Origin: Chitinophaga filiformis
GTDB taxonomy: Bacteria; Bacteroidota; Bacteroidia; Chitinophagales; Chitinophagaceae
Assembly (NCBI RefSeq): GCF_023100805.1
Contig: NZ_CP095855.1
Coordinates: forward strand, 1,054,001-1,118,000
Length of the DNA stretch: 64,000 bases
Direction of reading: 5' to 3'
How positions within the stretch are numbered: position 1 is the stretch's first letter; every line of letters begins with the position of its first letter. Under the pieces are notes generated by a model. It saw only the letters and a program-made list of their open reading frames with translations. It had not been told where the DNA came from and did not search any database. This document shows positions 41,672-50,520 of this stretch, one piece after another. The translations under genes and the position numbers were made by a program.

Positions 41672-42745
41672 TTATTTTTTAACTAATTCCACCGTATAAG
41701 AGGTGTTATCGAGCCTTACCAGTGTAACCAGCTGAGGCGTCATTTCCAGTATTTTTACCTGGTAGGAATAAAAGTTATCGTATTCAATACCATTGTTGTC
41801 AACTACTATGGTCATGATCTTTGTTTCGGGGTTGAAAGACCAGCCACCTTTTTCCAGTTTGCTTACTGTCTGTGTGCCATAATTCAGTTTATCGCAGGTC
41901 GAATTGTCCATCACCACACGGGAGAGTGTAGCAGAGAATAACTCACTGTATTCATTCTGGTCTGTGAACATCAGGTCATATTTGGTTACCGCCGTTATAG
42001 CTGCAATGCCTTCAAAACAGCTCTGCTGGTTATTCAGGCAATATTGCACCTTACCGCTCTCGCAGGCAAAATGGGTACGGGATGTATCGGGAACGTAATA
42101 GTTCTGCCATACGCCATTTGCATCCGTTTTCCTGTTCACTTTCCAGCTTCCCACAAAGTCCTGGTAGTCAGCAATGCCGTTCTGGCTGTGAATACGTACA
42201 TGCGCCAACACCTTGTTGCTGATATGGCCCAGTGAGTCGTATGCGGCGTAGGAAAGCGATAATGTGTCTCCTACAATATACTTGGGGAGCTTAACGATAA
42301 TAGAGGAATCTACATAGTCTCCCTCACGGAAAAGGGAGTTTTGCACCTGGGGCGCCTGTCTGTAAAAACCGCGACCATTGGAATAATCCACTTCAAAATG
42401 TACGCTACTTCCAACGATGGATACATAATAGCCCTTGATCGTCGACTCATAATAACTGAAGTTTGGTTTGATAACGATGTAGCGGCCGCTGATAGCGTCT
42501 ACAATGTTTTTGTTTTCAACCAGAACAGGGGTGCCGCTTGCAGTTGTTGCCGCAGGTATCATTCCCGGGGTGGAAATACCGAAGGCAACCTTTACTTTGG
42601 AGGCCAGTGCCACTCTGTCGTTCAGATAAACGGTGTCGATTTTTACCGGTTCCTCGGTGTCGCCGCCCTGGTCGTCCGAGCTCTTTTTACAGGCGTTGAA
42701 TGCAAGAATGCATGCCAGTATTCCGAAAAATAGAATTTTTTTCAT
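41672..42745 (-). CDS. Lipoprotein of unknown function (357 residues)
   Basis: An exported lipoprotein: signal peptide and lipobox (ILAFNACKK), then an acidic linker (SSDDQGGDTEEP). The first half is beta-rich with many Tyr and Ser residues. The second half starts FVGSWKVNRKTDANGVWQNYYVPDTSRTHFACESGKV and resembles lipocalin-like or DUF-type domains that follow the phrase GxW. Four or five Cys in that half (HFACE, VQYCLNN, QSCFEG, STCDKL) could form disulfides. I do not recognise a specific family. It is transcribed alone. Confidence 0.6.
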   Translation of the reverse strand: MKKILFFGILACILAFNACKKSSDDQGGDTEEPVKIDTVYLNDRVALASKVKVAFGISTPGMIPAATTASGTPVLVENKNIVDAISGRYIVIKPNFSYYESTIKGYYVSIVGSSVHFEVDYSNGRGFYRQAPQVQNSLFREGDYVDSSIIVKLPKYIVGDTLSLSYAAYDSLGHISNKVLAHVRIHSQNGIADYQDFVGSWKVNRKTDANGVWQNYYVPDTSRTHFACESGKVQYCLNNQQSCFEGIAAITAVTKYDLMFTDQNEYSELFSATLSRVVMDNSTCDKLNYGTQTVSKLEKGGWSFNPETKIMTIVVDNNGIEYDNFYSYQVKILEMTPQLVTLVRLDNTSYTVELVKK

Positions 42746-43146
42746 CAGGTATCAGGGTTTGAATTAAAGATCAGATATATAATTACTGTTATTTAAAATA
42801 GTATGATCTAATGCTCATCGTTCGTTTACAAGTGTCTTTTATGCTCTAAAGTATTGCCACCCATTTATCTCATAAGTATAATATGATTGATTAATCATAT
42901 TAATATACGGCGGTATCCTTCTTCGGGATTTAGCCACACTATTCAGGAATTAAGTTTTTTCATACCGGGTAGAAAAAGCGCAATAACAGTTTCGCCATAA
43001 ATATATGTGTTTTTCGGGATATGTGAGAGGTCTCCTTACAGAAACATGGAAGCGTCAGGAAATATGTGTATTAATATTATTCGTCGGGCTAAGGGCTTGT
43101 CAGTAAAGGATTTGCAGATTTGACCTTCGGAAGGCGTTAAATTTTA
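42746..43146. other. AT-rich intergenic region before carB
   Basis: About 400 bases with no convincing gene. It contains a perfect inverted repeat TAATATGATT-gatt-AATCATATTA (42879-42902) with no T-run, so it looks more like a protein-binding site than a terminator, and CCTTCGGAAGG at about 43123-43133 just before the carB promoter. Confidence 0.5.
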
Positions 43147-43179
43147 TTGCAACAATAAACTTTGAAACCCTTAATTTTG
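43147..43179 (+). promoter_or_regulatory. Promoter of carB
   Basis: TTG (43147-43149), 22 bases, TAATTTTG (43172-43179). The leader before the ATG at 43249 is about 63 bases. Confidence 0.65.
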
Positions 43180-43248
43180 CACGATTTTTTTGTCTGGTGA
43201 ATGGTATTAAAATCAGTTAGGTTTTAAATTTTTCAATAGAATACGCAA

Positions 43249-46068
43249 ATGCCGAAAGATTCTTCTATCAAATCTGTTCTTATTATTGGTTCTGGTCCTA
43301 TTATTATTGGCCAGGCTTGTGAATTTGACTATTCCGGTTCCCAGGCAGCCCGTTCGCTGCGTGAGGAAGGTATCAGGGTAGTATTGATCAATTCCAATCC
43401 GGCTACTATCATGACTGACCCTATGATGGCCGATAAGGTATACCTGTTGCCGTTGACGGTAGAAAGTATAGAACAGATACTGGAAGAACAGCAGATCGAT
43501 GCCGTACTGCCTACCATGGGTGGACAGACAGCCCTGAACCTCTGTAAAGAAGTGGATGAGCTGGGAATATGGCAGAAATACAATGTTCGCCTGATCGGTG
43601 TGGATATCAAGGCCATAGACAAGGCTGAAGACCGTGAACAGTTCCGTCAGTGGATGATCCGGCTGGGTGTGCCCGTAGCGCCGGCCAGAACTGCCAACTC
43701 CTTCCTGGAAGGAAAAGAGTTTGCACAGGAAATAGGATTCCCGCTGGTTATCCGTCCGTCCTTTACCCTGGGTGGGACCGGAGGTGGTTTCGTACACAGT
43801 AAGGATGAACTGGACGAAGCACTCCAACGTGGTTTACAGGCGTCTCCGATACATGAAGTACTCGTAGAAAAAGCGGTACTGGGATGGAAAGAGTTCGAAC
43901 TGGAACTGCTGCGCGACGCCAATGATAATGTGGTGATCATTTGTACTGTAGAGAACCTGGACCCAATGGGCGTCCATACTGGTGACTCTATCACCGTGGC
44001 GCCAGCGATGACCCTGAGCGATACCGCTTTCCAGGACATGCGTAACAAGGCCCAGATGATGATGCGCGACCTCGGTAACTTTGCCGGTGGTTGTAACGTA
44101 CAGTTCTCATTGAACCCTGAAAACGAAGAGCTGATCGCCATTGAGATCAACCCTCGTGTAAGCCGGTCTTCTGCACTGGCATCCAAAGCTACCGGTTATC
44201 CTATCGCGAAGATCGCTGCGAAATTGGCTATCGGTTACACACTGGATGAACTGGAAAACCAGATCACCAAAACTACTTCCGCTTTCTTTGAACCTGCGCT
44301 GGACTACGTGATCGTAAAAATGCCACGCTGGAACTTCGATAAATTTAAAGGTGCTGACCAGACACTGGGACTTCAGATGAAGTCAGTAGGTGAGGTAATG
44401 GCTATCGGCCGTACCTTCCCTGAAGCTTTGCAGAAAGCCTGCCAGAGCCTGGAGAATGATGCACTGGGTCTCGGTTACTACGGTAAGTCTGCCATGAAGA
44501 GTGAGCAGCTGCTGGAAAGACTGAAAACGCCTACCTGGGACCGTATCTTCCGTATCAAGGACGCCCTGATGGAAGGTGTTTCTGTGAAACACATCCACCA
44601 GATGACCTATATCGATAAATGGTTCCTCAACCAGATCAACGACATCGTGACCATGGAAAAGCAGCTGCAGGAACACGATCTGGAATCTGTACCTGAACAA
44701 CTGCTGAAAGATGCCAAGAAAATGGGCTTCTCCGATATGCAGCTGGTACACCTGTTCGGTAACTGCGAGGAACACGAAGTATACGAAAAACGTAAAGCCC
44801 TCGGCATCACCCGTACTTATAAAATGGTAGATACCTGCAGCGCTGAGTTTGAAGCTATCACTCCTTACTTCTATTCTGCATTTGATACCGTAAACGAAAG
44901 CAAACCGTCCGACAGGAAGAAGGTGATCGTACTGGGTTCCGGTCCTAACCGCATCGGTCAGGGGATTGAATTCGATTACTGCTGTACGCATGGCTTACAG
45001 GCTATCCAGGAAGCAGGTTTCGACGCTATCATGGTGAACTGTAACCCCGAAACCGTATCTACCGACTTCGACATGGCGAACAAGCTGTACTTCGAACCGG
45101 TATTCTGGGAGCATCTGTGGGAGATCATCGAGCTGGAAAAACCAGAAGGTGTGATCGTACAGCTGGGTGGGCAGACAGCCCTGAAGCTGGCTAAACGCCT
45201 GGAAGAAAAAGGGATCAGGATCATCGGTACTTCTTTTGATAACATGGATATCGCTGAAGACCGTGGCCGTTTCTCAGATCTGCTGAAAGAACTGGGGATC
45301 CCTTATCCAAACTACGGTACTGCCTATAATACAGATGAAGCAATAGAAGTAGCGAAAGAAGTAGGTTATCCTGTACTGGTTCGTCCTTCTTATGTGTTGG
45401 GTGGTCAGCGTATGCGTATCGTGATCAACGAAGAAGAACTGGAATCGTCTGTACTCAGCCTGCTGAAGCACCTGCCGGGCAATAAGATCCTGATCGACCA
45501 CTTCCTGGATCGTTGCCAGGAGGCGGAGATCGACGGTATCTTTGACGGAGAGAACTTCCACGTAATGGGCGTAATGGAGCATATCGAACCTGCTGGTATC
45601 CACAGTGGCGACAGTAATGCGGTATTACCTGCGTTCAACCTGAGCCCACTGGAGGTGACCACTATGGAATATTACGCAGAGAAGATCGCCCGTGCGCTCG
45701 ATATCCGCGGTCTGATCAATATTCAGTTTGCTATCAAAGGCGGACAGGTATACGTGATCGAGGCTAACCCACGTGCTTCCCGTACTACGCCGTTCATTGC
45801 AAAAGCATACCAGGTGCCTTACCTGAATATTGCTACCAAAATAATGCTGGGTGTGAAGAAGCTGACAGATTTCAAGATAGAGAAGAAACTGAACGGTTTT
45901 GCTATCAAGGAGCCTGTGTTCTCCTTCAACAAGTTCCCGGGTGTGAACAAAGAGCTCGGTCCTGAAATGAAATCTACCGGTGAAGCTATCCGTTTTATCA
46001 AAGATCTCAGGGACCCATACTTCAGAACCCTGTATAAGGAGAAAAGCATGTATCTGAGTAACAAATAA
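43249..46068 (+). CDS. carB: Carbamoyl-phosphate synthase large subunit, short form
   Basis: Makes carbamoyl phosphate for pyrimidines and arginine from ammonia, bicarbonate and two ATP. It begins [30 protein letters not shown] and has both ATP-grasp halves; the second starts at [21 protein letters not shown] (about 562). At 939 residues it is about 130 shorter than the E. coli enzyme. It stops after [31 protein letters not shown], where the C-terminal allosteric (MGS-like) domain would begin, so ornithine and UMP control as in E. coli should be missing. I believe short CarB is common in Bacteroidota. The small subunit carA is not adjacent. Confidence 0.95.
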   Translation: MPKDSSIKSVLIIGSGPIIIGQACEFDYSGSQAARSLREEGIRVVLINSNPATIMTDPMMADKVYLLPLTVESIEQILEEQQIDAVLPTMGGQTALNLCKEVDELGIWQKYNVRLIGVDIKAIDKAEDREQFRQWMIRLGVPVAPARTANSFLEGKEFAQEIGFPLVIRPSFTLGGTGGGFVHSKDELDEALQRGLQASPIHEVLVEKAVLGWKEFELELLRDANDNVVIICTVENLDPMGVHTGDSITVAPAMTLSDTAFQDMRNKAQMMMRDLGNFAGGCNVQFSLNPENEELIAIEINPRVSRSSALASKATGYPIAKIAAKLAIGYTLDELENQITKTTSAFFEPALDYVIVKMPRWNFDKFKGADQTLGLQMKSVGEVMAIGRTFPEALQKACQSLENDALGLGYYGKSAMKSEQLLERLKTPTWDRIFRIKDALMEGVSVKHIHQMTYIDKWFLNQINDIVTMEKQLQEHDLESVPEQLLKDAKKMGFSDMQLVHLFGNCEEHEVYEKRKALGITRTYKMVDTCSAEFEAITPYFYSAFDTVNESKPSDRKKVIVLGSGPNRIGQGIEFDYCCTHGLQAIQEAGFDAIMVNCNPETVSTDFDMANKLYFEPVFWEHLWEIIELEKPEGVIVQLGGQTALKLAKRLEEKGIRIIGTSFDNMDIAEDRGRFSDLLKELGIPYPNYGTAYNTDEAIEVAKEVGYPVLVRPSYVLGGQRMRIVINEEELESSVLSLLKHLPGNKILIDHFLDRCQEAEIDGIFDGENFHVMGVMEHIEPAGIHSGDSNAVLPAFNLSPLEVTTMEYYAEKIARALDIRGLINIQFAIKGGQVYVIEANPRASRTTPFIAKAYQVPYLNIATKIMLGVKKLTDFKIEKKLNGFAIKEPVFSFNKFPGVNKELGPEMKSTGEAIRFIKDLRDPYFRTLYKEKSMYLSNK

Positions 46069-46090
46069 GGGCAACCTTTTGGTATACTAA

Positions 46091-46123
46091 AGAGGGCGTC
46101 GCGCAGTAGCGGACGCCCTCTTC
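46091..46123 (+). terminator. Hairpin after carB
   Basis: GAGGGCGTC (46092-46100) pairs with GACGCCCTC (46112-46120). Only TTCCT follows, so it is a weak terminator or an mRNA-end stabiliser. Confidence 0.6.
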
Positions 46124-46176
46124 CTATATATTATATTAGCCAGTTCCTGTTCGAATCAATCCACTTCAGGTCCAGC

Positions 46177-46371
46177 TTAAATCCATGTCAAAGGCACTGT
46201 AAAGCTCTCTATGGTAGAGGGGAACAGCAGTTTTCTGCCGATGAAGGGCCTTCCGAAATCCTCCTCTGCTAAAGGGACATCATTTTCAGAATGCTGGTTC
46301 ATGGCGCGCGTCATGGTACCGGTATCATCTGTGAAAAGCCAGGCTATCAAACCAAACATCCGGACTGTCAC
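46177..46371 (-). CDS. Possible small ORF or gene remnant after the tricorn-type gene
   Basis: A 64-codon frame starting at GTG 46371, ten bases after the protease stop. Codon choice looks normal (RMFGLIAWLFTDDTGTMTRAMNQHSENDVPLAEEDFGRPFIG). Shortly before its stop, another frame continues readable as HGFKLDLKWIDSNRNWLI to about 46138. A single frameshift would join the two, so this may be the broken tail of a longer gene. No family is recognised. It could also be an accidental open frame. Confidence 0.3.
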   Translation of the reverse strand: MTVRMFGLIAWLFTDDTGTMTRAMNQHSENDVPLAEEDFGRPFIGRKLLFPSTIESFTVPLTWI

Positions 46372-46380
46372 GGCAAGCCC

Positions 46381-49300
46381 TTATTCAGCTCTTACGGGTC
46401 CGTTTGGCTTCTTCACAACGGGAACATCTTTTATCTCCTTCATCAGCAATTCCACCGTCTTTTCCAGCTGCGGATCTTTGCCTGCAATCACATCAGCCGG
46501 GCTCATTTCCACCTGCACATCGGGCTCTACGCCTTTGTTTTCGATGATCCATTTGCCGTCTTTACTGAAGATGCCTAATCGCGGCGCAGTCACAAAACCG
46601 CCATCCATCAGCTGCGGATAATTATAGATGCCCACGAGGATGCCCATGGTGGTAGTGCCTACCAATGGTCCCAGCTTCTTTTCATGGAACATGAATGGCA
46701 TCAGGTCTCCGCCGGAGCCGGCATAGCCATTTATGATCATGGCTTTGGGGCCGAATATGGCATTGCCGGGAGTGGTCATAGGCTGACCTTCGCGAGTACC
46801 CCAATAGTTCAGCAGGTCGCGATTCAGGAGGTCAATCACATAGTCAGCCGCCGATCCGCCACCATTAAAGCGCTCGTCTATGATCACACCTTTCTTGTCC
46901 AGCTGTGAGAAGTAATAACGGTTGAAATAATTATAGCCATCGCCACCGGTATTAGGCATATAGACATATGCCAGTTTACCATTGCTCAGTTGATCTACCC
47001 TTTTACGGTTACCTTCTACCCAGTTCATATGACGAAGCATTACCTCATTGGTAACAGGCACCACCGTATATTCTTTTGCGCCGGTGGTATCGGCCCGCTG
47101 ATTCACCAGTATGCGTACCTGTTTGCCCGCAGTGGCCTGAAACAGGCTGTAAAGATTGGTCCTGGCATCCAGGGGTACGCCATTCACCGCCAGCAGATAA
47201 TCTCCTTCTTTCACATTGATGCCTGGCTGTGTAAGAGGAGACTGGAACTGTGGATTCCAGTTCAATCCGGAATAGATCTTCGCAAAACGGAAACGACCAT
47301 TTTCAATGCTATAATCTGCACCGAGCAAACCTACAGATTCAGTGATCGGTTTTGGAAAATCGCCCTGACTTACATAGCTATGACCTATCACCAGTTCTCC
47401 CATCATTTCGCTGAAGAGGTAGTTGAGGTCTTCCCTATGGCCCACATAAGGCAGAAAGCGCTGGTATTTCTTTTTCACGGCCTTCCAGTCGGCGCCATGC
47501 ATATTGTCTACATAAAAGAAATCGCGTTCGATGCGCCATAGTTCGTCAAACATCTGGTTCCATTCTGCAGCGGGATCTACGAGGGTACGAATATTCCCAA
47601 TATTCAGCGTGCCTTCGCCTACATTCGATTTACTGGCAGTACCTACAATGCCGGCAGCTATAGCGGTGACATACAATAGTTTCTCACCATTCTGGCTCAC
47701 GGTATAGCTATTGATCCCATTCAGGAGTACATCACTTTTACGCTTCGCGATATCGTAACTGTAAAGGATATTGTCTGAGCGGTATAACAATTTGCCGTTT
47801 ACAAGGCCATTCAGCTGGCTATAGTTTTGTGCCGGCAAGGGAAGCGCTACTATGCGCTGGTCAATGTTCTCCAGATCTATACGGGTCAGCTTTGAAGTGT
47901 CTTTTGCAGGAGCCTCTTTTTTCTCCTGTTCGTCATCACTCTCAGGTGAAAGTGGGGAAGGGAGGTTGTTGGCCAGTACCACCGCATAGATATTGCTAAG
48001 CGTGTTACGCTCGAAGGAGGTCATATCCAGCCAGCCTGTGTTCTGTGCATAGTTAGTGCTGGCATAGAAGAAGAGGTATTTGCCGTCCCTGCTGAATACC
48101 GGCTCATTGGCTTCACTGCGGCCATCAGTGAGTTGATAGCTTTTCTTATCAGCAAGATTGTACAGGAAGACTGCCTGCAGATTGTTAGGAAGCCTTTTGT
48201 TGTATGTAATCCAACGGGAGTCAGGGCTCCAGTTGGCATCGAAGTTCTGGTCAGGGCGATCGTAGGTGTCTTCATCTATCTGGGAGATCTTTTTACTGTC
48301 GACATCCACATACAGCAGGCGCAGACGTTTATCCCGGAATACGATCTTTTTACTGTCCGGCGACCACACTGGGCTATAGTAAAAGCCGGGATCCAGGGGA
48401 ATGATAACTGCAGGTTTCTCCGCTTTCTGATCGCGGATATGCAGGGCATACTCACCGCTCGCATCAGAGAAATAAGCAATAGATTTCCCATCGGCAGACC
48501 ATGCCGGCGTGCGTTCGTGAATACCGGGTGTTGCGGTAAGATTACGCATATCGCCCTTTTCAAGGGGCAGCGTCAATACATCGCCTCTGAACTGTACCAC
48601 AGCCCTTACGCCGGTGGGAGAAAGGCTGATCCCGCCAAGTGTATTGAGAGATGCATTGACATAGTGGGGGCGCTTGTAAGGCAGATCTGCCTGCAGGTTA
48701 ATACTGAGCGCTGTGCTTTTGCCTGAAGCGGCGTCCCATTTGTTGATGCGGCCACCTTGCTCATATACCAACGTTTTTCCGTCAGAGAAAAGCGTCTTTA
48801 CATCAAAGTCTTTGTGATTCGTTAGCTGTGTAACTGTCTTGGTAGAGAGGGAATACCGAAACACATTCATGGTGCCGTTACGGTCGCTCAAAAAGCATAC
48901 ATCATTGCCAAGCCACACCGGACGGATGTTGTTGGAGCCTGCATCGGGGATCTCTGTCACGGCATTTGTCTGGTTATTGAATATCCAGATACGTGGCATA
49001 TTACCGCCCCGGTAGTGTTTAAATGGATGATATGTACCGCCTCTTTCTGTTGGATCGGGTTGTTTAATATAGGCAGTATATAATCCGTCAGGCGAGATGT
49101 TACCCTGGTGAGCTTCCGGCATTTTCAACTTTACCGGCATACCTCCTGCTATATCGGCTTCATACAGCTGTTGAAAACGGGGCGAAATAGATTGACGTGT
49201 AGAGGCGAAAATGATCTTATCGTTACCGTGCCATCCGCGTATAATATCAGCATCCGGATGGTAGGTGATACGGCGAGGAATGCCGCCATTTGCGGCCACT

Positions 49301-49578
49301 ACATAGATGTCGACATTGCCTTCATAGTTGCCGCTGAAGGCGATCCATTTGCCGTCGGGCGACAACATAGGCTCAAGTTCCACGTCTGGATTGACAGTGA
49401 TACGCTGTGGGTGCTGCCCGTTTTCATCCGTGGTCCATATGTCGCCTGCATAGTTAAATGCGATCTGATGTTGGCTGATAGATGGGGAACGCAGTAACAG
49501 GGTTTCTGTTGATTGTGCCCTGGCCGTCAGGCAGGTTATGCCTGTCAACATAAGCAGGGTAATAGGTCTTCTGAGCAT
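46381..49578 (-). CDS. Tricorn-type protease homolog with PDZ and S41 core
   Basis: 1065 residues with a signal peptide (ITLLMLTGITCLTARAQ). The N-terminal two thirds are WD40-like beta-propeller repeats (ISPDGLYTAYI, LSPTGVRAVVQF, WSPDSKKIVFRD and similar), as in the six- and seven-bladed propellers of tricorn. The core follows: VGHREDLNYLFSEMMGELVIGHSYV with the catalytic-His region, a PDZ-like segment (INVKEGDYLLAVNGVPLDA), and the nucleophile strand AMIINGYAGSGGDLMPFMF with Ser in GSGGD. Such enzymes process peptides released by other proteases; here the signal peptide places it in the periplasm. The length matches tricorn (about 1070). Confidence 0.9.
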   Translation of the reverse strand: MLRRPITLLMLTGITCLTARAQSTETLLLRSPSISQHQIAFNYAGDIWTTDENGQHPQRITVNPDVELEPMLSPDGKWIAFSGNYEGNVDIYVVAANGGIPRRITYHPDADIIRGWHGNDKIIFASTRQSISPRFQQLYEADIAGGMPVKLKMPEAHQGNISPDGLYTAYIKQPDPTERGGTYHPFKHYRGGNMPRIWIFNNQTNAVTEIPDAGSNNIRPVWLGNDVCFLSDRNGTMNVFRYSLSTKTVTQLTNHKDFDVKTLFSDGKTLVYEQGGRINKWDAASGKSTALSINLQADLPYKRPHYVNASLNTLGGISLSPTGVRAVVQFRGDVLTLPLEKGDMRNLTATPGIHERTPAWSADGKSIAYFSDASGEYALHIRDQKAEKPAVIIPLDPGFYYSPVWSPDSKKIVFRDKRLRLLYVDVDSKKISQIDEDTYDRPDQNFDANWSPDSRWITYNKRLPNNLQAVFLYNLADKKSYQLTDGRSEANEPVFSRDGKYLFFYASTNYAQNTGWLDMTSFERNTLSNIYAVVLANNLPSPLSPESDDEQEKKEAPAKDTSKLTRIDLENIDQRIVALPLPAQNYSQLNGLVNGKLLYRSDNILYSYDIAKRKSDVLLNGINSYTVSQNGEKLLYVTAIAAGIVGTASKSNVGEGTLNIGNIRTLVDPAAEWNQMFDELWRIERDFFYVDNMHGADWKAVKKKYQRFLPYVGHREDLNYLFSEMMGELVIGHSYVSQGDFPKPITESVGLLGADYSIENGRFRFAKIYSGLNWNPQFQSPLTQPGINVKEGDYLLAVNGVPLDARTNLYSLFQATAGKQVRILVNQRADTTGAKEYTVVPVTNEVMLRHMNWVEGNRKRVDQLSNGKLAYVYMPNTGGDGYNYFNRYYFSQLDKKGVIIDERFNGGGSAADYVIDLLNRDLLNYWGTREGQPMTTPGNAIFGPKAMIINGYAGSGGDLMPFMFHEKKLGPLVGTTTMGILVGIYNYPQLMDGGFVTAPRLGIFSKDGKWIIENKGVEPDVQVEMSPADVIAGKDPQLEKTVELLMKEIKDVPVVKKPNGPVRAE

Positions 49579-49668
49579 TTTGTTGGTGTTAAGCAGTTTG
49601 AAGAGTATGTACTAATTTATACTTTTTAGCCGGGAATAAAGGGGGAAATAGGTTTACCTATAGTGTTG

Positions 49669-49822
49669 GTATTCGCTTCGGGTTCGGTGGAAGTTCCTAC
49701 CTACAGGCACTCTGCTATAGCATTATAGGCACTGTTCTATAGCGAACGCTATAGAATAGTAGGTGAAATGTAGGACCATAGCGCCTATAGGTAGGAATCG
49801 GTAGTATAGCTGAAGCGAATAC
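49669..49822. repeat. 154-bp nested palindrome with common centre
   Basis: Three separate pairs of arms share exactly one centre (49745.5): GTATTCGCTTC (49669-49679) with GAAGCGAATAC (49812-49822), TTCCTACCTA (49694-49703) with TAGGTAGGAA (49788-49797), and TTCTATAGCG (49735-49744) with CGCTATAGAA (49747-49756). The stretches between are partly complementary. CTATAG occurs several times inside. It could be a miniature inverted-repeat element or a long RNA hairpin. Confidence 0.75.
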
Positions 49823-49889
49823 ATACCGAAGAGATGACCCGGTCCCGAATCATTTTAAGCCCGGATAAAGGCGTACTTAATACCGAAAC

Positions 49890-50030
49890 GTCATTAACAA
49901 ACCACAATAGGACTCCGCCAGGAGTCACTGTGTTAATAACCCCGGGTTTTAAACCGGGGGATCAGCGTTTGTAATGCGGGATAACCCCGGGAGCAACTTT
50001 TGTAGCGCGGGTTTAACCGGGTAACGATGT
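49890..50030 (+). repeat. GC-rich hairpin repeat, copy B
   Basis: GACTCC-gcca-GGAGTC (49911-49926) and CCCCGG...CCGGGG (49940-49959) repeat the two hairpins of copy A (14932-14982) in the same order when copy A is read on the minus strand, with similar spacer (gTGTTaaTAaCCC against gTGTTtgTAgCCC) and similar upstream AACAAA-CAC/CCAC flank. A second short hairpin preceded by GTAG follows at 50002-50020. Confidence 0.65.
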
Positions 50031-50165
50031 TTATAACGCAGAGGTAATTCCCAGGCAGATACGCCCGATATATATGTAATACATTAATTAAAGCCAGAGA
50101 AATCTACAGGGCTTCCACCTGTGCATAATTGCCTTGAAGAAGTATAGGAAAGTCTTAAAATAATC

Positions 50166-50196
50166 AGAGCCTGATGAAGATCAGGCTCTTTCTTTT
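50166..50196 (+). terminator. Orphan plus-strand terminator
   Basis: AGAGCCTGAT-gaag-ATCAGGCTCT (50166-50189) followed by TTCTTTT. No gene on the plus strand lies within the preceding 4 kb except repeats, so it may close a small RNA or the repeat region. Confidence 0.65.
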
Positions 50197-50520
50197 CCCT
50201 CAAAATAACCATTAAAGACACGACTATTTATGTGTATAAATAGCGTGACCGGTAATGCAGTTTACTATAAATATTAAATATTAAAAAGATGTTAACTAAT
50301 CAATAACAGATGTGGAAATGTGTAATTTATTAGTTGGTTCAAAATCAATGATTTAACAATTATCGAAAAATATGAATATGTAAAAAGCATCCTATTTTAA
50401 AAATATTTTTTGCCTGCTAAACTTATCAAGGGGGTAGATATTTATCATACCTTAAAAACATATTTCATGTGTGAAAGCCTTACTTTCACTACTTGAATTC
50501 GTTAACCATATAAAGTTGTC

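Larger units (their letters stand above)
49579..50520. other. 942-base intergenic region between the tricorn-type gene and comEC
   Basis: No protein gene is supported. It contains the nested palindrome at 49669-49822, the hairpin repeat copy B at about 49890-50030, a terminator at 50166-50196, a hairpin CTATTTAT-gtgt-ATAAATAG near 50222-50241, and an AT-rich final 300 bases. Confidence 0.6.
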
